NCBI GenBank assembly: GCA_041558415.1
Contig: JBFFEY010000027.1
Span: forward strand, 1-37,379
Direction of reading: 5' to 3'
DNA: 37,379 nt
DNA from: SG8-39 sp041558415
Lineage (GTDB): Bacteria; Pseudomonadota; Gammaproteobacteria; Burkholderiales; SG8-39
Within the stretch, counting starts at the first letter, position 1; every line of letters begins with the position of its first letter. Shown here piece after piece: positions 16,239-24,868 of the stretch. The notes below the pieces were generated by a model that worked only from the letters and a program-made list of their open reading frames with translations, made no database searches and was not told the origin of the DNA. The position numbers were made by a program, and so were the translations under genes.

Positions 16239-16249
16239 GTCTCAGGTCC

Positions 16250-17149
16250 TCAGGCATTTTCTGGTTGTTTTTTGCGCGTGGCGGTCGGGCGTGCGCCCGT
16301 TGTCGCCCCGCCCTTGACGCGATCTTCGATGTAGCCGCCCGTCTTCACCACCCGGTCGATCGCCACCAGCGTCTCGAGCAGCGGCTGCATGAGTTCGAGC
16401 GGCCAGGCGTTCGGCCCGTCCGAGAGCGCCTTTTCCGGGTTCGGATGCGTTTCCATGAACAGCCCGGCGACGCCGCTCGCCACCGCGGCGCGCGCCAGCA
16501 CCGGGATGAACTCGCGCTGTCCGCCGGAAGCGATGCCCTGCCCGCCGGGCAGCTGCACCGAGTGCGTCGCGTCGAACACCACCGGGCAGTCGGTCTCGCG
16601 CAGGATGGAAAGCGAGCGCATGTCGGAGACCAGGTTGCCGTAGCCGAACGAGAAGCCGCGCTCGCAGACCAGCACGTTGTCCGTGCCGCTCGCCTCGCGC
16701 GCCTTGTCGACCACGTTCTTCATCTCCTGCGGCGAGAGAAACTGGCCTTTCTTGATGTTCACCGGGCGCCCGGCCGAGGCCGCGGCACGGATGAAGTCGG
16801 TCTGCCGGCAGAGAAAGGCCGGCGTCTGCAGCACGTCGACCACCGCCGCGGCCGGCGCCACCTCGTCGACCGTGTGCACGTCGGTGAGCAGCGGCACGCC
16901 GAGGCGGCGCTTGACCTCGGCGAGGATCTCGAGGCCTTTGTCCATCCCCAGGCCGCGGAACGATTTGCCCGAGCTGCGGTTCGCCTTGTCGAAGGACGAC
17001 TTGAAGATGAACGGCACGCCGAGCGCGGCACAGATCGCCTTCAGGCGCGTCGCGGTCTCGAGCTGCAGCTCGAGCGACTCGACGACGCAGGGTCCGGCGA
17101 TCAGGAACAGCGGCCGATCCGGACCCGCCTCGAATCCGCAGAGCTTCAT
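16250..17149 (-). CDS. kdsA: 2-dehydro-3-deoxyphosphooctonate aldolase (Kdo-8-phosphate synthase)
   Basis: 299 residues from the ATG at 17149; the frame is open further upstream but that part overlaps pyrG and has no homology. It condenses PEP with arabinose-5-phosphate to Kdo-8-phosphate for lipopolysaccharide inner core. Motifs: LFLIAGPCVVES, FKSSFDKANRSS, TDVHTVDE, NIKKGQFLSP, VFDATHSVQLPGG and METHPNPEKALSDGPN. The Cys21 in AGPCVVES stands where the E. coli enzyme has Asn, which is the mark of the metal-dependent class. The C-terminus carries an extra basic tail (about 280-299). It begins 16 nt after the pyrG stop. Confidence 0.97.
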   Translation of the reverse strand: MKLCGFEAGPDRPLFLIAGPCVVESLELQLETATRLKAICAALGVPFIFKSSFDKANRSSGKSFRGLGMDKGLEILAEVKRRLGVPLLTDVHTVDEVAPAAAVVDVLQTPAFLCRQTDFIRAAASAGRPVNIKKGQFLSPQEMKNVVDKAREASGTDNVLVCERGFSFGYGNLVSDMRSLSILRETDCPVVFDATHSVQLPGGQGIASGGQREFIPVLARAAVASGVAGLFMETHPNPEKALSDGPNAWPLELMQPLLETLVAIDRVVKTGGYIEDRVKGGATTGARPTATRKKQPENA

Positions 17150-17165
17150 CGCCGGGCGCCCCGCC

Positions 17166-18836
17166 TCAGGCCGCGACCACGGAAAGCGAGCCGCCCGGCG
17201 CCGAACGCTTGCCGCGCCCGCGGTTGCCGAGTGCCGCGCTGACGAAGGACTTGAACAGCGCATGCCCGCCGCGCGGCGTCGAGGTGAACTCGGGGTGGAA
17301 CTGGCAGCCGACGAACCAGGGGTGCCTCGGCAGCTCGACCATCTCGACCAGGTCATGGTCGGGCGAGCGGCCGGAAAAGCGCATGCCCGCGGCCGACAGG
17401 CGCGGCACGTAGGCGTTGTTCACTTCGTAGCGGTGGCGGTGGCGCTCGATCACCGAATCGGCGGCGTAGATCTCGCGCACCTTGCTGCCCTTTTCCAGCG
17501 CACAGGCCTGCCCGCCGAGGCGCATCGTGCCGCCGAGGTCCGAGCCCGCGTCGCGCTGCTGGATGCGGCCCTCGCGGTCGACGAACTCGGTGATCAGGCC
17601 GACCACCGGGTGCGGCGTGTCGAGGTCGAACTCGGTCGAGTGCGCGCCTTCCAGGCCGGCGACATGGCGCGCGAACTCGATGATCGCGAGCTGCATGCCG
17701 AGGCAGATGCCGAGATAGGGCACGCCGTTCTCGCGCGCGTAGCGCACCGCGGCGATCTTGCCCTCGGTGCCGCGCTTGCCGAAGCCGCCCGGCACCAGGA
17801 TCGCGTCGACCTTGTCGAGGATGCCGGTGCCCTGGCGCTCGATGTCTTCCGAGTCGACGTAATGGATGTTGACCTTGCTGCGCGTGTGGATGCCGGCATG
17901 CACCAGCGCCTCGTTCAGCGACTTGTAGGAATCCTGCAGGTCGACGTACTTGCCGACGAAGGCGATGTCGACCTCGTGCTCGGGATGCTCGAGCGCCTCG
18001 ACCAGGCCGCGCCAGGCCGAGAGGTTGGCGGCGCGCGCCAGGATGCCGAGCTTGTGACAGACGATCTCGTCGAGCATCTGCTCGTGCAGCATCATCGGGA
18101 TCTTGTAGATCGAATCCACGTCCCAGGCCGAGATCACCGCTTCCTTCTGCACGTTGCAGAACAGCGCGATTTTTCGCTTCTCCTCCTCCGGCAGCGGCCG
18201 GTCGGTGCGGCACGGCACGACGTCGGCCGAAACGCCGATCTCGCGCAGCTCCTTGACCGAGTGCTGCGTCGGCTTGGTCTTGATCTCGCCCGAGGAGGCG
18301 ATGTAGGGCACGAGCGTCAGGTGGATGTAGCAGACGTTGTTGCGCCCGAGCTCGAGCCCCATCTGCCGGATCGCCTCGAGGAACGGCAGCGACTCGATGT
18401 CGCCCACCGTGCCGCCGATCTCGACGATCGCCACCTCGGCCTCGCCCGCGCCGCGCTTGATGAACTGCTTGATCTCGTCGGTGATGTGCGGAATGACCTG
18501 CACCGTGCCGCCGAGGTACTCGCCACGGCGCTCCTTCTTGATCACCGACTCGTAGATCTGGCCGGTGGTGAAGTTGTTCGCGCGACGCATCTTCGAGCTC
18601 TGGAAGCGCTCGTAGTAGCCGAGGTCGAGGTCGGTCTCGGCGCCGTCGTCGGTGACGAACACCTCGCCGTGCTGGAACGGCGACATCGTGCCGGGATCCA
18701 CGTTGATGTAGGGATCCAGCTTGATGTTGGTGACTCGGATACCGCGCGATTCGAGGATCGCGGCCAGGGAAGCGGCGGCTATGCCCTTGCCGAGGCTGGA
18801 CACAACGCCACCGGTGACGAACACGTACTTGGTCAT
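17166..18836 (-). CDS. pyrG: CTP synthase
   Basis: 556 residues from the ATG at 18836 (MTKYVFVTGGVVSSLGKG). Upstream in-frame codons give no family match and are left out. It makes CTP from UTP, ATP and glutamine in the cytoplasm. The synthase domain (1-270) includes the P-loop-like SSLGKGIAAASLAA and NVCYIHLTLVPYI. The glutamine amidotransferase domain (about 290-545) has the nucleophile Cys in LGICLGMQLA and the His/Glu pair in CQFHPEFTS. It is the first gene of the unit leading through kdsA and eno to ftsB. The 105 nt before it contain the only space for the operon promoter; no clear boxes were found. Confidence 0.98.
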   Translation of the reverse strand: MTKYVFVTGGVVSSLGKGIAAASLAAILESRGIRVTNIKLDPYINVDPGTMSPFQHGEVFVTDDGAETDLDLGYYERFQSSKMRRANNFTTGQIYESVIKKERRGEYLGGTVQVIPHITDEIKQFIKRGAGEAEVAIVEIGGTVGDIESLPFLEAIRQMGLELGRNNVCYIHLTLVPYIASSGEIKTKPTQHSVKELREIGVSADVVPCRTDRPLPEEEKRKIALFCNVQKEAVISAWDVDSIYKIPMMLHEQMLDEIVCHKLGILARAANLSAWRGLVEALEHPEHEVDIAFVGKYVDLQDSYKSLNEALVHAGIHTRSKVNIHYVDSEDIERQGTGILDKVDAILVPGGFGKRGTEGKIAAVRYARENGVPYLGICLGMQLAIIEFARHVAGLEGAHSTEFDLDTPHPVVGLITEFVDREGRIQQRDAGSDLGGTMRLGGQACALEKGSKVREIYAADSVIERHRHRYEVNNAYVPRLSAAGMRFSGRSPDHDLVEMVELPRHPWFVGCQFHPEFTSTPRGGHALFKSFVSAALGNRGRGKRSAPGGSLSVVAA

Positions 18837-18911
18837 TTCACCCAGCGGGGCGCGGTTGCCGAAGTCTACACCAAACCGGCATCCACCGGACACCGCAATC
18901 GGTCACACTCG

Positions 18912-18935
18912 CGCGCGAAAGAGAATCTTCGCGCG
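18912..18935. repeat. GC-rich hairpin between lactonase stop and pyrG
   Basis: An 8-nt inverted repeat, CGCGCGAA (18912-18919) and TTCGCGCG (18928-18935), with an 8-nt loop, sits just after the stop of the SMP-30-like gene on the minus strand. It could end the upstream transcript or lie in the pyrG leader. No U-run follows, so it is only a weak terminator candidate. Confidence 0.4.
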
Positions 18936-18941
18936 GCGGCG

Positions 18942-19880
18942 TCAGGCGGACGCGCTGTACGCGAGGGCGAGGCCGGGGCGCGGCCATGCCGCGCGCACCA
19001 GACGCCCGCCCATCGACAGCGTCGCGTAGGCCGTGCGCAGGCCGTCGCCGCCGAAGCAGACGTTGGTCACCATCGGGTCGGGCAGCGCGTGCTGCGCGAT
19101 CGCGGCGCCGTCGGGCGCGATGTCGGTCAGGCAGCCGGTGACCAGCGTCGCGACGACGATGTGCCCTTCGGCGTCCACGGCGAGCGAGTCGAAGAACTGG
19201 TAGCCGCCCAGGCCGGCCAGTACGCGGCCCTTTTCGCCGCGATAGGGGCCGTTCGCCGAGCGGATCTCGCCGGGCGCCGACAGCTCGAACGCCCACAGCC
19301 GCGCGGTGGTGGTCTCGGCGACGTACAGCCTGTGTCCGTCCGGCGACAGCCCGATGCCGTTGGGCCGCTCGAGCGGGAAGATCTTCTCCTCGATCCTGGA
19401 GCCGTCGGCGCGCGCGTAGTACACCGCGCCGCGGTCCTGCTCCCGCTCGCGCGTCTTGCCCAGGTCGGTGAACCAGAAACCGCCCGCGTCGTCGAACACC
19501 AGGTCGTTCGGTCCGCGCAGGCCGCGCCCGTCGCAGGCGTCGTACAGCGTCTCGAAGCGGCCGCTCTCCGGATCCACCACCTGGATGCGCCCGCCGCTGT
19601 AGTCCGCGGGCTGCGTCGAGGGGAACAGGCGGCCGTCCTTGAGCCGCACCCAGTTGAAGCCGCCGTTGTTGGTGACATAGATCTTGCCGCCCGGGCCGGG
19701 CGCGGCGCTGTTCGGCCCGCCGCCCAGCTCGGCGACGACGTGCACGCGGCCGTCCGGCGTGACGCGCGACAGCGTGCCCCGGGCGATCTCGACCAGCAGC
19801 ACCGAGCCGTCCGGCATGGCAATCGGGCCCTCGGGGAACTGCAGCCCGGTGGCGATCTCCTCGAAGGCGAGCGGCTGCAT
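18942..19880 (-). CDS. SMP-30/gluconolactonase/LRE family protein
   Basis: 312 residues forming a six-bladed propeller of the SMP-30 type. Metal-site segments are visible: FPEGPIAMPDG (Glu), GPNDLVFDDAGGFWFTDLG, RPNGIGLSPDGHRLYVAETTT, and FFDSLAVDAEGHIVVATL with the Asp. The family hydrolyses lactones of sugars or other organic acids using a divalent metal. No signal peptide is present, so the enzyme is cytoplasmic. It starts 7 nt after the acetoacetyl-CoA synthetase gene and shares its transcript. The natural substrate cannot be told; its partner suggests a role in organic acid catabolism. Confidence 0.92.
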   Translation of the reverse strand: MQPLAFEEIATGLQFPEGPIAMPDGSVLLVEIARGTLSRVTPDGRVHVVAELGGGPNSAAPGPGGKIYVTNNGGFNWVRLKDGRLFPSTQPADYSGGRIQVVDPESGRFETLYDACDGRGLRGPNDLVFDDAGGFWFTDLGKTREREQDRGAVYYARADGSRIEEKIFPLERPNGIGLSPDGHRLYVAETTTARLWAFELSAPGEIRSANGPYRGEKGRVLAGLGGYQFFDSLAVDAEGHIVVATLVTGCLTDIAPDGAAIAQHALPDPMVTNVCFGGDGLRTAYATLSMGGRLVRAAWPRPGLALAYSASA

Positions 19881-19887
19881 CGCGGAC

Positions 19888-21834
19888 TCAGGCGCTCGCC
19901 AGCTCGGCGCGACCCTTGAAGTGCTCGAGTGCCTCGGGGTTGGCCAGGGCCTCGACGTTCTTCACCACGCGGCCGTGGATGACGTCGCGCACCGCCAGCT
20001 CGACGATCTTGCCGCTCTTGGTGCGCGGGATGTCGGCCACCTGCAGCACCTTCGCCGGCACGTGGCGCGGCGTGGTGTTGTCGCGGATACGCTTCTTGAT
20101 CTTGGACGCCAGGGCGTCGTCGAGCGCGAGACCCTCGCGCAGCTTGACGAACAGCACCACGCGCACGTCGCCTTCCCAGTCCTGGCCGACGACGATCGAC
20201 TCGACCACCTCGTCGCAGGCCTCGACCTGGCGATAGATCTCGGCGGTGCCGATGCGCACCCCGCCCGGATTGAGCACCGCGTCCGAGCGGCCGTAGATGA
20301 TCACGCCGCCGTGACGGGTCAGCTCGCACCAGTCGCCGTGGCGCCAGACGTTGGGGTATTTCTCGAAATAGGCGGCGCGGTACTTGGCGCCGCCGGGATC
20401 GTTCCAGAAGCCCACCGGCATGGACGGAAACGCCTTGGTGCAGACCAGCTCGCCCTTCTCGCCGACCACCGATTTGCCGTTCTCGTCGAACACCTCGACC
20501 GCCATGCCGAGGCCGGGCGCCTGGATCTCGCCGCGCCACACCGGCCCGGTCGGATTGCCGAGCACGAAGCAGGAGACGATGTCGGTGCCGCCGGAGATCG
20601 ACGACAGGCAGACGTCGGACTTGATCTTCTGGTAGACGTAGTCGAAGCCCTCCGGCATCAGCGGCGAGCCGGTCGAGAGCACCGCGCGCAGCGCGCCGAG
20701 CTGGTGCGTGCGGCGCGGCTCGAGCCCGACCTTGGCGACGGCGTCGATGTACTTCGCCGAGGTGCCGAAATGGGTCATCTTCTCGGCGTCGGCGAAATCG
20801 AACAGCACGCGCCCGCGCGAAACGAACGGCGAGCCGTCGTAGAGCAGCAGCGTCGCGCCGGAGGCGAGCCCCGACACCAGCCAGTTCCACATCATCCAGC
20901 CCAGCGTCGTGAAATAGAACAGCCGGTCGCCCGGCTGCACGTCGGACTGCAGCTGGTGTTCCTTGAGGTGCTGCAACAGGGTGCCGCCGCTGCCGTGCAC
21001 GATGCACTTCGGCACGCCGGTGGTGCCCGACGAGTACAGGATGTACAGCGGGTCGTTGAAGGCCACCGGCGCGAAGGCGATCTCGCCGGGGGCATGCGGC
21101 GCAATGAAGTCTTCGAGCGTCACGCCGTTGGCAAGCATCGCCGCCCCCGCCCGGTCCGGCGCCGCGGCGTCGTAGGGCATGACCACGCAGCGCTCCACGC
21201 TCGGCAGCCGGGCGAGGATCTCGCCGACCTTGTCGAGCATCGTGAACGCCTTGCCGCCGTACAGGTAGCGGTCCGCGCAGAACAGCAGCTTGGGCTCGAT
21301 CTGACCGAAGCGGTCGAGTACGCCCTGCAAGCCGAAATCGGGCGAGCAGGAAGACCAGATCGCACCCAGGCTCGCGGTGGCCAGCGTCGCGGCGATCGAC
21401 TCGGGCAGATTGGGCAGGTAGCCCGCGACGCGGTCGCCGCGCCCGACCCCGGCGGCGGCAAGCGCCTGCGCCAGGCGCGACACCAGGTCGTAAAGCGCGC
21501 CGCGCGACAGCCGCCGGCGCACCTTGTCCTCGCCCCAGAACACCAGCGCATCCGCGTCATCGCGCGCGCGCAGCAGATTGTCGGCGAAGTTGAGCCGCCC
21601 CTCGGGGAACCAGGTCGCGCCGGGCATGCGCTCGCCGTCGACCAGCGTCTTGCTGCCTTTTTCGCCGCGCACCGCGCAGAAATCCCACAGCGTGTTCCAG
21701 AACACCTCGCGGTCCTCGATCGACCAGCGGTGCAGTGCAGCGTAATCACGATGACCCGTCTCGCGCATGAAACGCGCCAGCAGGCTGCGCTCGACGCGCT
21801 CGGCAGAAGGGGTCCACAGGGGCTTGTCGCTCAT
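19888..21834 (-). CDS. aacS: Acetoacetate-CoA ligase (acetoacetyl-CoA synthetase)
   Basis: 648 residues, the normal length of AacS. It activates acetoacetate with ATP and CoA to acetoacetyl-CoA, linking ketone bodies and polyhydroxybutyrate breakdown to central metabolism. The adenylate-forming motifs are complete: YILYSSGTTGVPKCIVHGSGG (P-loop), SISGGTDIVSCF, WRHGDWCE, GRSDAVLNPGGVRIGTAEIY and the catalytic Lys in PRTKSGKIVE. The N-terminal region (ATWFPEGRLNFADNLL) and C-terminal end (EALEHFKGRAEL) are those of AacS rather than acetyl-CoA synthetase. It diverges from the ETF-quinone oxidoreductase gene with 44 nt between the starts. The lactonase-like gene follows directly. Confidence 0.96.
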   Translation of the reverse strand: MSDKPLWTPSAERVERSLLARFMRETGHRDYAALHRWSIEDREVFWNTLWDFCAVRGEKGSKTLVDGERMPGATWFPEGRLNFADNLLRARDDADALVFWGEDKVRRRLSRGALYDLVSRLAQALAAAGVGRGDRVAGYLPNLPESIAATLATASLGAIWSSCSPDFGLQGVLDRFGQIEPKLLFCADRYLYGGKAFTMLDKVGEILARLPSVERCVVMPYDAAAPDRAGAAMLANGVTLEDFIAPHAPGEIAFAPVAFNDPLYILYSSGTTGVPKCIVHGSGGTLLQHLKEHQLQSDVQPGDRLFYFTTLGWMMWNWLVSGLASGATLLLYDGSPFVSRGRVLFDFADAEKMTHFGTSAKYIDAVAKVGLEPRRTHQLGALRAVLSTGSPLMPEGFDYVYQKIKSDVCLSSISGGTDIVSCFVLGNPTGPVWRGEIQAPGLGMAVEVFDENGKSVVGEKGELVCTKAFPSMPVGFWNDPGGAKYRAAYFEKYPNVWRHGDWCELTRHGGVIIYGRSDAVLNPGGVRIGTAEIYRQVEACDEVVESIVVGQDWEGDVRVVLFVKLREGLALDDALASKIKKRIRDNTTPRHVPAKVLQVADIPRTKSGKIVELAVRDVIHGRVVKNVEALANPEALEHFKGRAELASA

Positions 21835-21865
21835 GGTCTCGGGGTCTTGCGCGGAGGCGACATTC

Positions 21866-21871
21866 TATAAT
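21866..21871 (+). promoter_or_regulatory. -10 box directly upstream of ETF-QO
   Basis: A perfect TATAAT lies 7 nt before the ATG at 21879. Transcription would then start at or about the first base of that ATG, giving a leaderless message, or a 15-nt leader if translation begins at Met6 (21894). No convincing -35 box is seen. Confidence 0.45.
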
Positions 21872-21878
21872 TCGACGC

Positions 21879-23525
21879 ATGGAACGCGAATCGATGCAGT
21901 ACGACGTCGTTGTCGTCGGCGGCGGTCCGGCGGGACTCGCGGCAGCGATCCGCCTCAAGCAGCTGGCAGCGGAAAAGTCGCAGGCGGTCTCGGTCTGCGT
22001 TCTCGAGAAGGGCTCCGAGATCGGCGCGCACATCCTCTCCGGCGCGGTCATGGACCCGCGTGCGCTGAACGAACTGCTCCCCGACTGGAAGGACCAGGGC
22101 GCGCCGCTCAAGGTCGAAGTCAGTGAGGACCGTTTTTTGCTGCTGAGCGAAAGCGGCGCGCGCCAGACGCCGAACTGGATGCTGCCGGCCTGCTTCAGGA
22201 ACCACGGCAACTATGTGATCAGCCTGGGTGCGGTATGCCGCTGGCTCGGCGAGCAGGCCGAAGCGCTCGGCGTGGAGATCTTCCCGGGCTTCGCCGCGGC
22301 CGAAGTGCTCACCAACGCCGACGGCAGCGTGAAGGGTGTCGCCACCGGCGACATGGGCGTCAACCGGCAGGGCGAAAAGACCGACGCCTACCAGCCCGGC
22401 ATGGAGCTGCACGCCAGGTACACGTTCTTCGCCGAAGGCTGCCGCGGCCACCTCGGCAAGCAGCTGGAGGCGAAGTTCGACCTGCGCAAGGACGCCGACC
22501 CGCAGGTCTACGGCATCGGCCTGAAGGAGCTGTGGGAGATCAAGCCCGACAAGCACCAGCCCGGGCTGGTGGTGCACACCGCTGGCTGGCCGCTCGACGC
22601 GAAAACCTACGGCGGATCGTTCCTCTATCACCTCGAGGACAACCTGGTCGCGGTCGGTTTCGTCGTCGGCCTGGCCTACAGCAATCCCTATCTCAGCCCC
22701 TACGAGGAATTCCAGCGCTACAAGACGCACCCGGCGATCCGCGGCTTCTTCGAAGGCGGCAAGCGCATCGCCTACGGCGCGCGCGCGATCGCGGCGGGCG
22801 GGCTGCAGTCGCTGCCCGAGTTCGTCTTTCCCGGCGGCGGCCTGATCGGCGATGACGCGGGCTTTCTCAATGCCTCGCGCATCAAGGGCAGCCATGCCGC
22901 GATCAAGACCGGCATGCTGGCCGCGGAGGCTGCGTTCGACGCGCTCGCCGCCGGACGCGCGCACGACCGGCTGGAGGCCTACCCGCAGGCCTTCCGCGCG
23001 AGCTGGCTCTACGACGAGCTGCACCGTGCGCGCAACTTCAAGCCCTGGATGGCCAAGGGCCTGTACCTCGGCTCGCTCATGTTCGGCATCGATCAGCTGC
23101 TGCTGCGCGGAAGAGCACCGTGGACGCTGCGTCATGCGCACGCCGATCACGAAACGCTGCTGGAGAAGTCGGCCGCTCAGCCGATTCAGTATCCCAAGCC
23201 CGACGGCGTGCTGAGCTTCGATCGCCTCACCTCGGTGTCGTTTTCCAACACCAACCACGGCGAGGACCAGCCGGTTCACCTCACGCTGAAGGACGCGTCG
23301 GTGCCGATCGACGTGAACCTCGCGCGCTACGACGCGCCCGAGCAGCGCTACTGTCCGGCAGGCGTGTACGAGATCGTGCGCGACGACGACGGTTCGAACC
23401 CGCGGCTGCAGATCAATGCGCAGAACTGCGTACACTGCAAGACCTGCGACATCAAGGACCCGACGCAGAACATCGTCTGGGTGGTGCCCGAGGGCGGCGG
23501 CGGGCCGAACTACCCGAACATGTAG
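21879..23525 (+). CDS. Electron transfer flavoprotein-ubiquinone oxidoreductase (ETF-QO)
   Basis: 548 residues, the usual length. It takes electrons from reduced ETF and passes them to ubiquinone at the inner membrane. The FAD fold is at the N-terminus (YDVVVVGGGPAGLAAAIRLK), with the family segments SGAVMDPRALNELLPDW and GAHILSG, the membrane-associating/quinone region around PGGGLIGDDAGFLN, and the C-terminal [4Fe-4S] site. The cluster ligands are Cys492 (RYCPAGVYE) and Cys517, Cys520 and Cys523 (NCVHCKTCDIKDP). The ATG at 21879 has no Shine-Dalgarno; Met6 is a possible alternative. EtfA, EtfB and an acyl-CoA dehydrogenase lie 10-15 kb away in the same window, so the full electron path is encoded here. 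Confidence 0.97.
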   Translation: MERESMQYDVVVVGGGPAGLAAAIRLKQLAAEKSQAVSVCVLEKGSEIGAHILSGAVMDPRALNELLPDWKDQGAPLKVEVSEDRFLLLSESGARQTPNWMLPACFRNHGNYVISLGAVCRWLGEQAEALGVEIFPGFAAAEVLTNADGSVKGVATGDMGVNRQGEKTDAYQPGMELHARYTFFAEGCRGHLGKQLEAKFDLRKDADPQVYGIGLKELWEIKPDKHQPGLVVHTAGWPLDAKTYGGSFLYHLEDNLVAVGFVVGLAYSNPYLSPYEEFQRYKTHPAIRGFFEGGKRIAYGARAIAAGGLQSLPEFVFPGGGLIGDDAGFLNASRIKGSHAAIKTGMLAAEAAFDALAAGRAHDRLEAYPQAFRASWLYDELHRARNFKPWMAKGLYLGSLMFGIDQLLLRGRAPWTLRHAHADHETLLEKSAAQPIQYPKPDGVLSFDRLTSVSFSNTNHGEDQPVHLTLKDASVPIDVNLARYDAPEQRYCPAGVYEIVRDDDGSNPRLQINAQNCVHCKTCDIKDPTQNIVWVVPEGGGGPNYPNM

Positions 23526-23543
23526 GCTTGCAGGGAGGCGGCA

Positions 23544-23867
23544 ATGGCACAGCCCGACAGCGACACCCGGCGTTACGCGAGCTTCGCCGAGTTCTACCCC
23601 TTCTATCTGTCCGAGCACGCCGACCGGACCTGCCGGCGGCTGCATTTCGTCGGCACCACGCTCGGCCTCGCCTGCCTGGTCACCGCGCTCGTCACCCGCA
23701 ATGGCGGGTGGCTGCTTGCCGGCCTGATCGTCGGCTACGCCTTCGCCTGGGTGGGACACTTCGTCTTCGAAAAGAACCGCCCGGCCACCTTCACCTATCC
23801 GCTGTGGAGCTTCATGGGCGACTGGGTGATGTGGTCGGAAATCCTGCGCGGCCGGATCCGCTTCTGA
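23544..23867 (+). CDS. DUF962/Mpo1-like membrane protein
   Basis: 107 residues starting after a GGAGG. It carries the DUF962 hallmarks: FYLSEHADRTCRRLHFVGTTLG at the N-side, two membrane helices (about 38-52 and 55-73), and GHFVFEKNRPATFTYPLWSFMGD. The yeast relative Mpo1 is an iron-dependent dioxygenase of 2-hydroxy fatty acids; the conserved His and Glu residues of that site are present, but activity in bacteria is unproven. It probably sits in the inner membrane. It follows ETF-QO by 18 nt and overlaps or abuts the next gene, so it is part of the same operon. Confidence 0.9.
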   Translation: MAQPDSDTRRYASFAEFYPFYLSEHADRTCRRLHFVGTTLGLACLVTALVTRNGGWLLAGLIVGYAFAWVGHFVFEKNRPATFTYPLWSFMGDWVMWSEILRGRIRF

Positions 23868-24403
23868 GCCCCGAAGACCTCGTCGAATCGTTCCAGCCGG
23901 TCATCGGGCAGTCGGTGACCCTCCGGCCGCTGCAGCCGAGCGACCTGGAAATCGAGCGCCGCTTCGTCACCGGACTGTCGGAGCGCACGCGCTACAACCG
24001 CCTGCTGGGCGGCGCGCGCAAGATCACCGACGACTACATCCGCAGCCTGATCGAGGTCGACCAGACGCGCGACGTTGCGCTCGCCGCGATCACCATGCTC
24101 GACGACGCCGAGCTGATCATTGGCGTGGCGCGCTACGTGGTGGACGCCGGCGCGCGCGACTGCGAATTCGCGCTGGCCATCGCCGACGCCTGGCAGGGAC
24201 GCGGCATCGGCCGCCGCATGCTCGAGAAGCTGGTGGCGGTGGCCCGCGCGCGCGGCCTCGATTCCATTTACGGCGACGTGCTGTCGACCAACCGGCCGAT
24301 GCTCGAGCTCGCGCGCGCGCTGGGCTTCGCGGTGAAGCGCCATCCCGACGACGCGACGCTGACGCGCGTGCGGCTCGGCCTGCGCGCGCCCGGGGATCCA
24401 TGA
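23831..24403 (+). CDS. GNAT-family N-acetyltransferase
   Basis: 190 residues from the GTG at 23831; the acetyltransferase domain starts at about residue 28 (SVTLRPLQPSDLEIERRFVTGLS). The acetyl-CoA site is clear: LAIADAWQGRGIGRRMLEKLVAVARARG (Q-x-x-G-x-G). The segment LSERTRYNRLLGGARKITDDYIRSLIEVD is shared with GNAT domains attached to large acyl-CoA synthetase-like proteins and with stand-alone relatives. The substrate is unknown, with a protein lysine or a small amine most likely. The start is uncertain. GTG at 23831 overlaps the DUF962 gene by 37 nt, a CTG at 23864 would overlap its stop, and GTG at 23915 would trim the protein to 162 residues. The stop overlaps the next start as ATGA. 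Confidence 0.82.
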   Translation: MVGNPARPDPLLSPEDLVESFQPVIGQSVTLRPLQPSDLEIERRFVTGLSERTRYNRLLGGARKITDDYIRSLIEVDQTRDVALAAITMLDDAELIIGVARYVVDAGARDCEFALAIADAWQGRGIGRRMLEKLVAVARARGLDSIYGDVLSTNRPMLELARALGFAVKRHPDDATLTRVRLGLRAPGDP

Positions 24404-24864
24404 CCGCGCTCGAAGTCAACGACCGGCGCGTGCGGGTCGACGCCGACCCGCAGATGCCGCTGCTCTGGGTGCTGCGCGACCTGCTCGGCCTGACCGGCAG
24501 CAAGTACGCCTGCGGCATCGGCGCCTGCGGCGCCTGCGCGGTGCTGATCGACGGGCAGCCGGTGCGCAGCTGCGTCTTTCCCCTGTCGAGCGCGGCGGGC
24601 AGGCGCGTGCGCACCATCGAGGGCGAGCCGGACCGCGTGCTGCGCGCGCTGCAGCAGGCCTGGATCGATGAGCAGGTGCCGCAGTGCGGCTACTGCCACT
24701 CGGGCATGCTGATGACCGCCGCCGGCCTGCTCGCCCGCCACCCCGCGCCGACCGAAGTGCAAATCAGGCGGTTCATGACCAACCTGTGCCGCTGCGGCAC
24801 CTACCCGCGGGTGCGCGCCGCGATCCAGCGCGCCGCGCGCATGCTGCAGGGCGAGCGCGCCTGA
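24400..24864 (+). CDS. Molybdenum hydroxylase small subunit, two [2Fe-2S] (IorA-type)
   Basis: 154 residues. The plant-type ferredoxin domain has Cys ligands in KYACGIGACGACAVLIDG and RSCVF. The helical second-cluster domain has them in PQCGYCHSGMLMTAAGLL and TNLCRCGTYPRVRAAI. This is the full set for the small subunit of the xanthine-oxidase family, of the two-subunit type seen in isoquinoline 1-oxidoreductase and related aldehyde oxidases. It relays electrons from the molybdenum centre to an acceptor such as a cytochrome. It has no signal peptide of its own and probably rides out with the Tat-signal-bearing large subunit. It starts within the stop of the GNAT gene (ATGA) and ends 4 nt before the large subunit. 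Confidence 0.94.
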   Translation: MTALEVNDRRVRVDADPQMPLLWVLRDLLGLTGSKYACGIGACGACAVLIDGQPVRSCVFPLSSAAGRRVRTIEGEPDRVLRALQQAWIDEQVPQCGYCHSGMLMTAAGLLARHPAPTEVQIRRFMTNLCRCGTYPRVRAAIQRAARMLQGERA

Positions 24865-24868
24865 GGCA

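Noticed and set aside
17150..17356. N-terminal extension of KdsA
   Set aside because: It overlaps the pyrG 3' end and shows no similarity; the ATG at 17149 gives the standard N-terminus.
16677..19919. A very long plus-strand open frame opposite pyrG and kdsA
   Set aside because: It is the antisense shadow of two well-conserved genes in GC-rich DNA, with Arg/Asp/His/Ala-rich composition and no family features.
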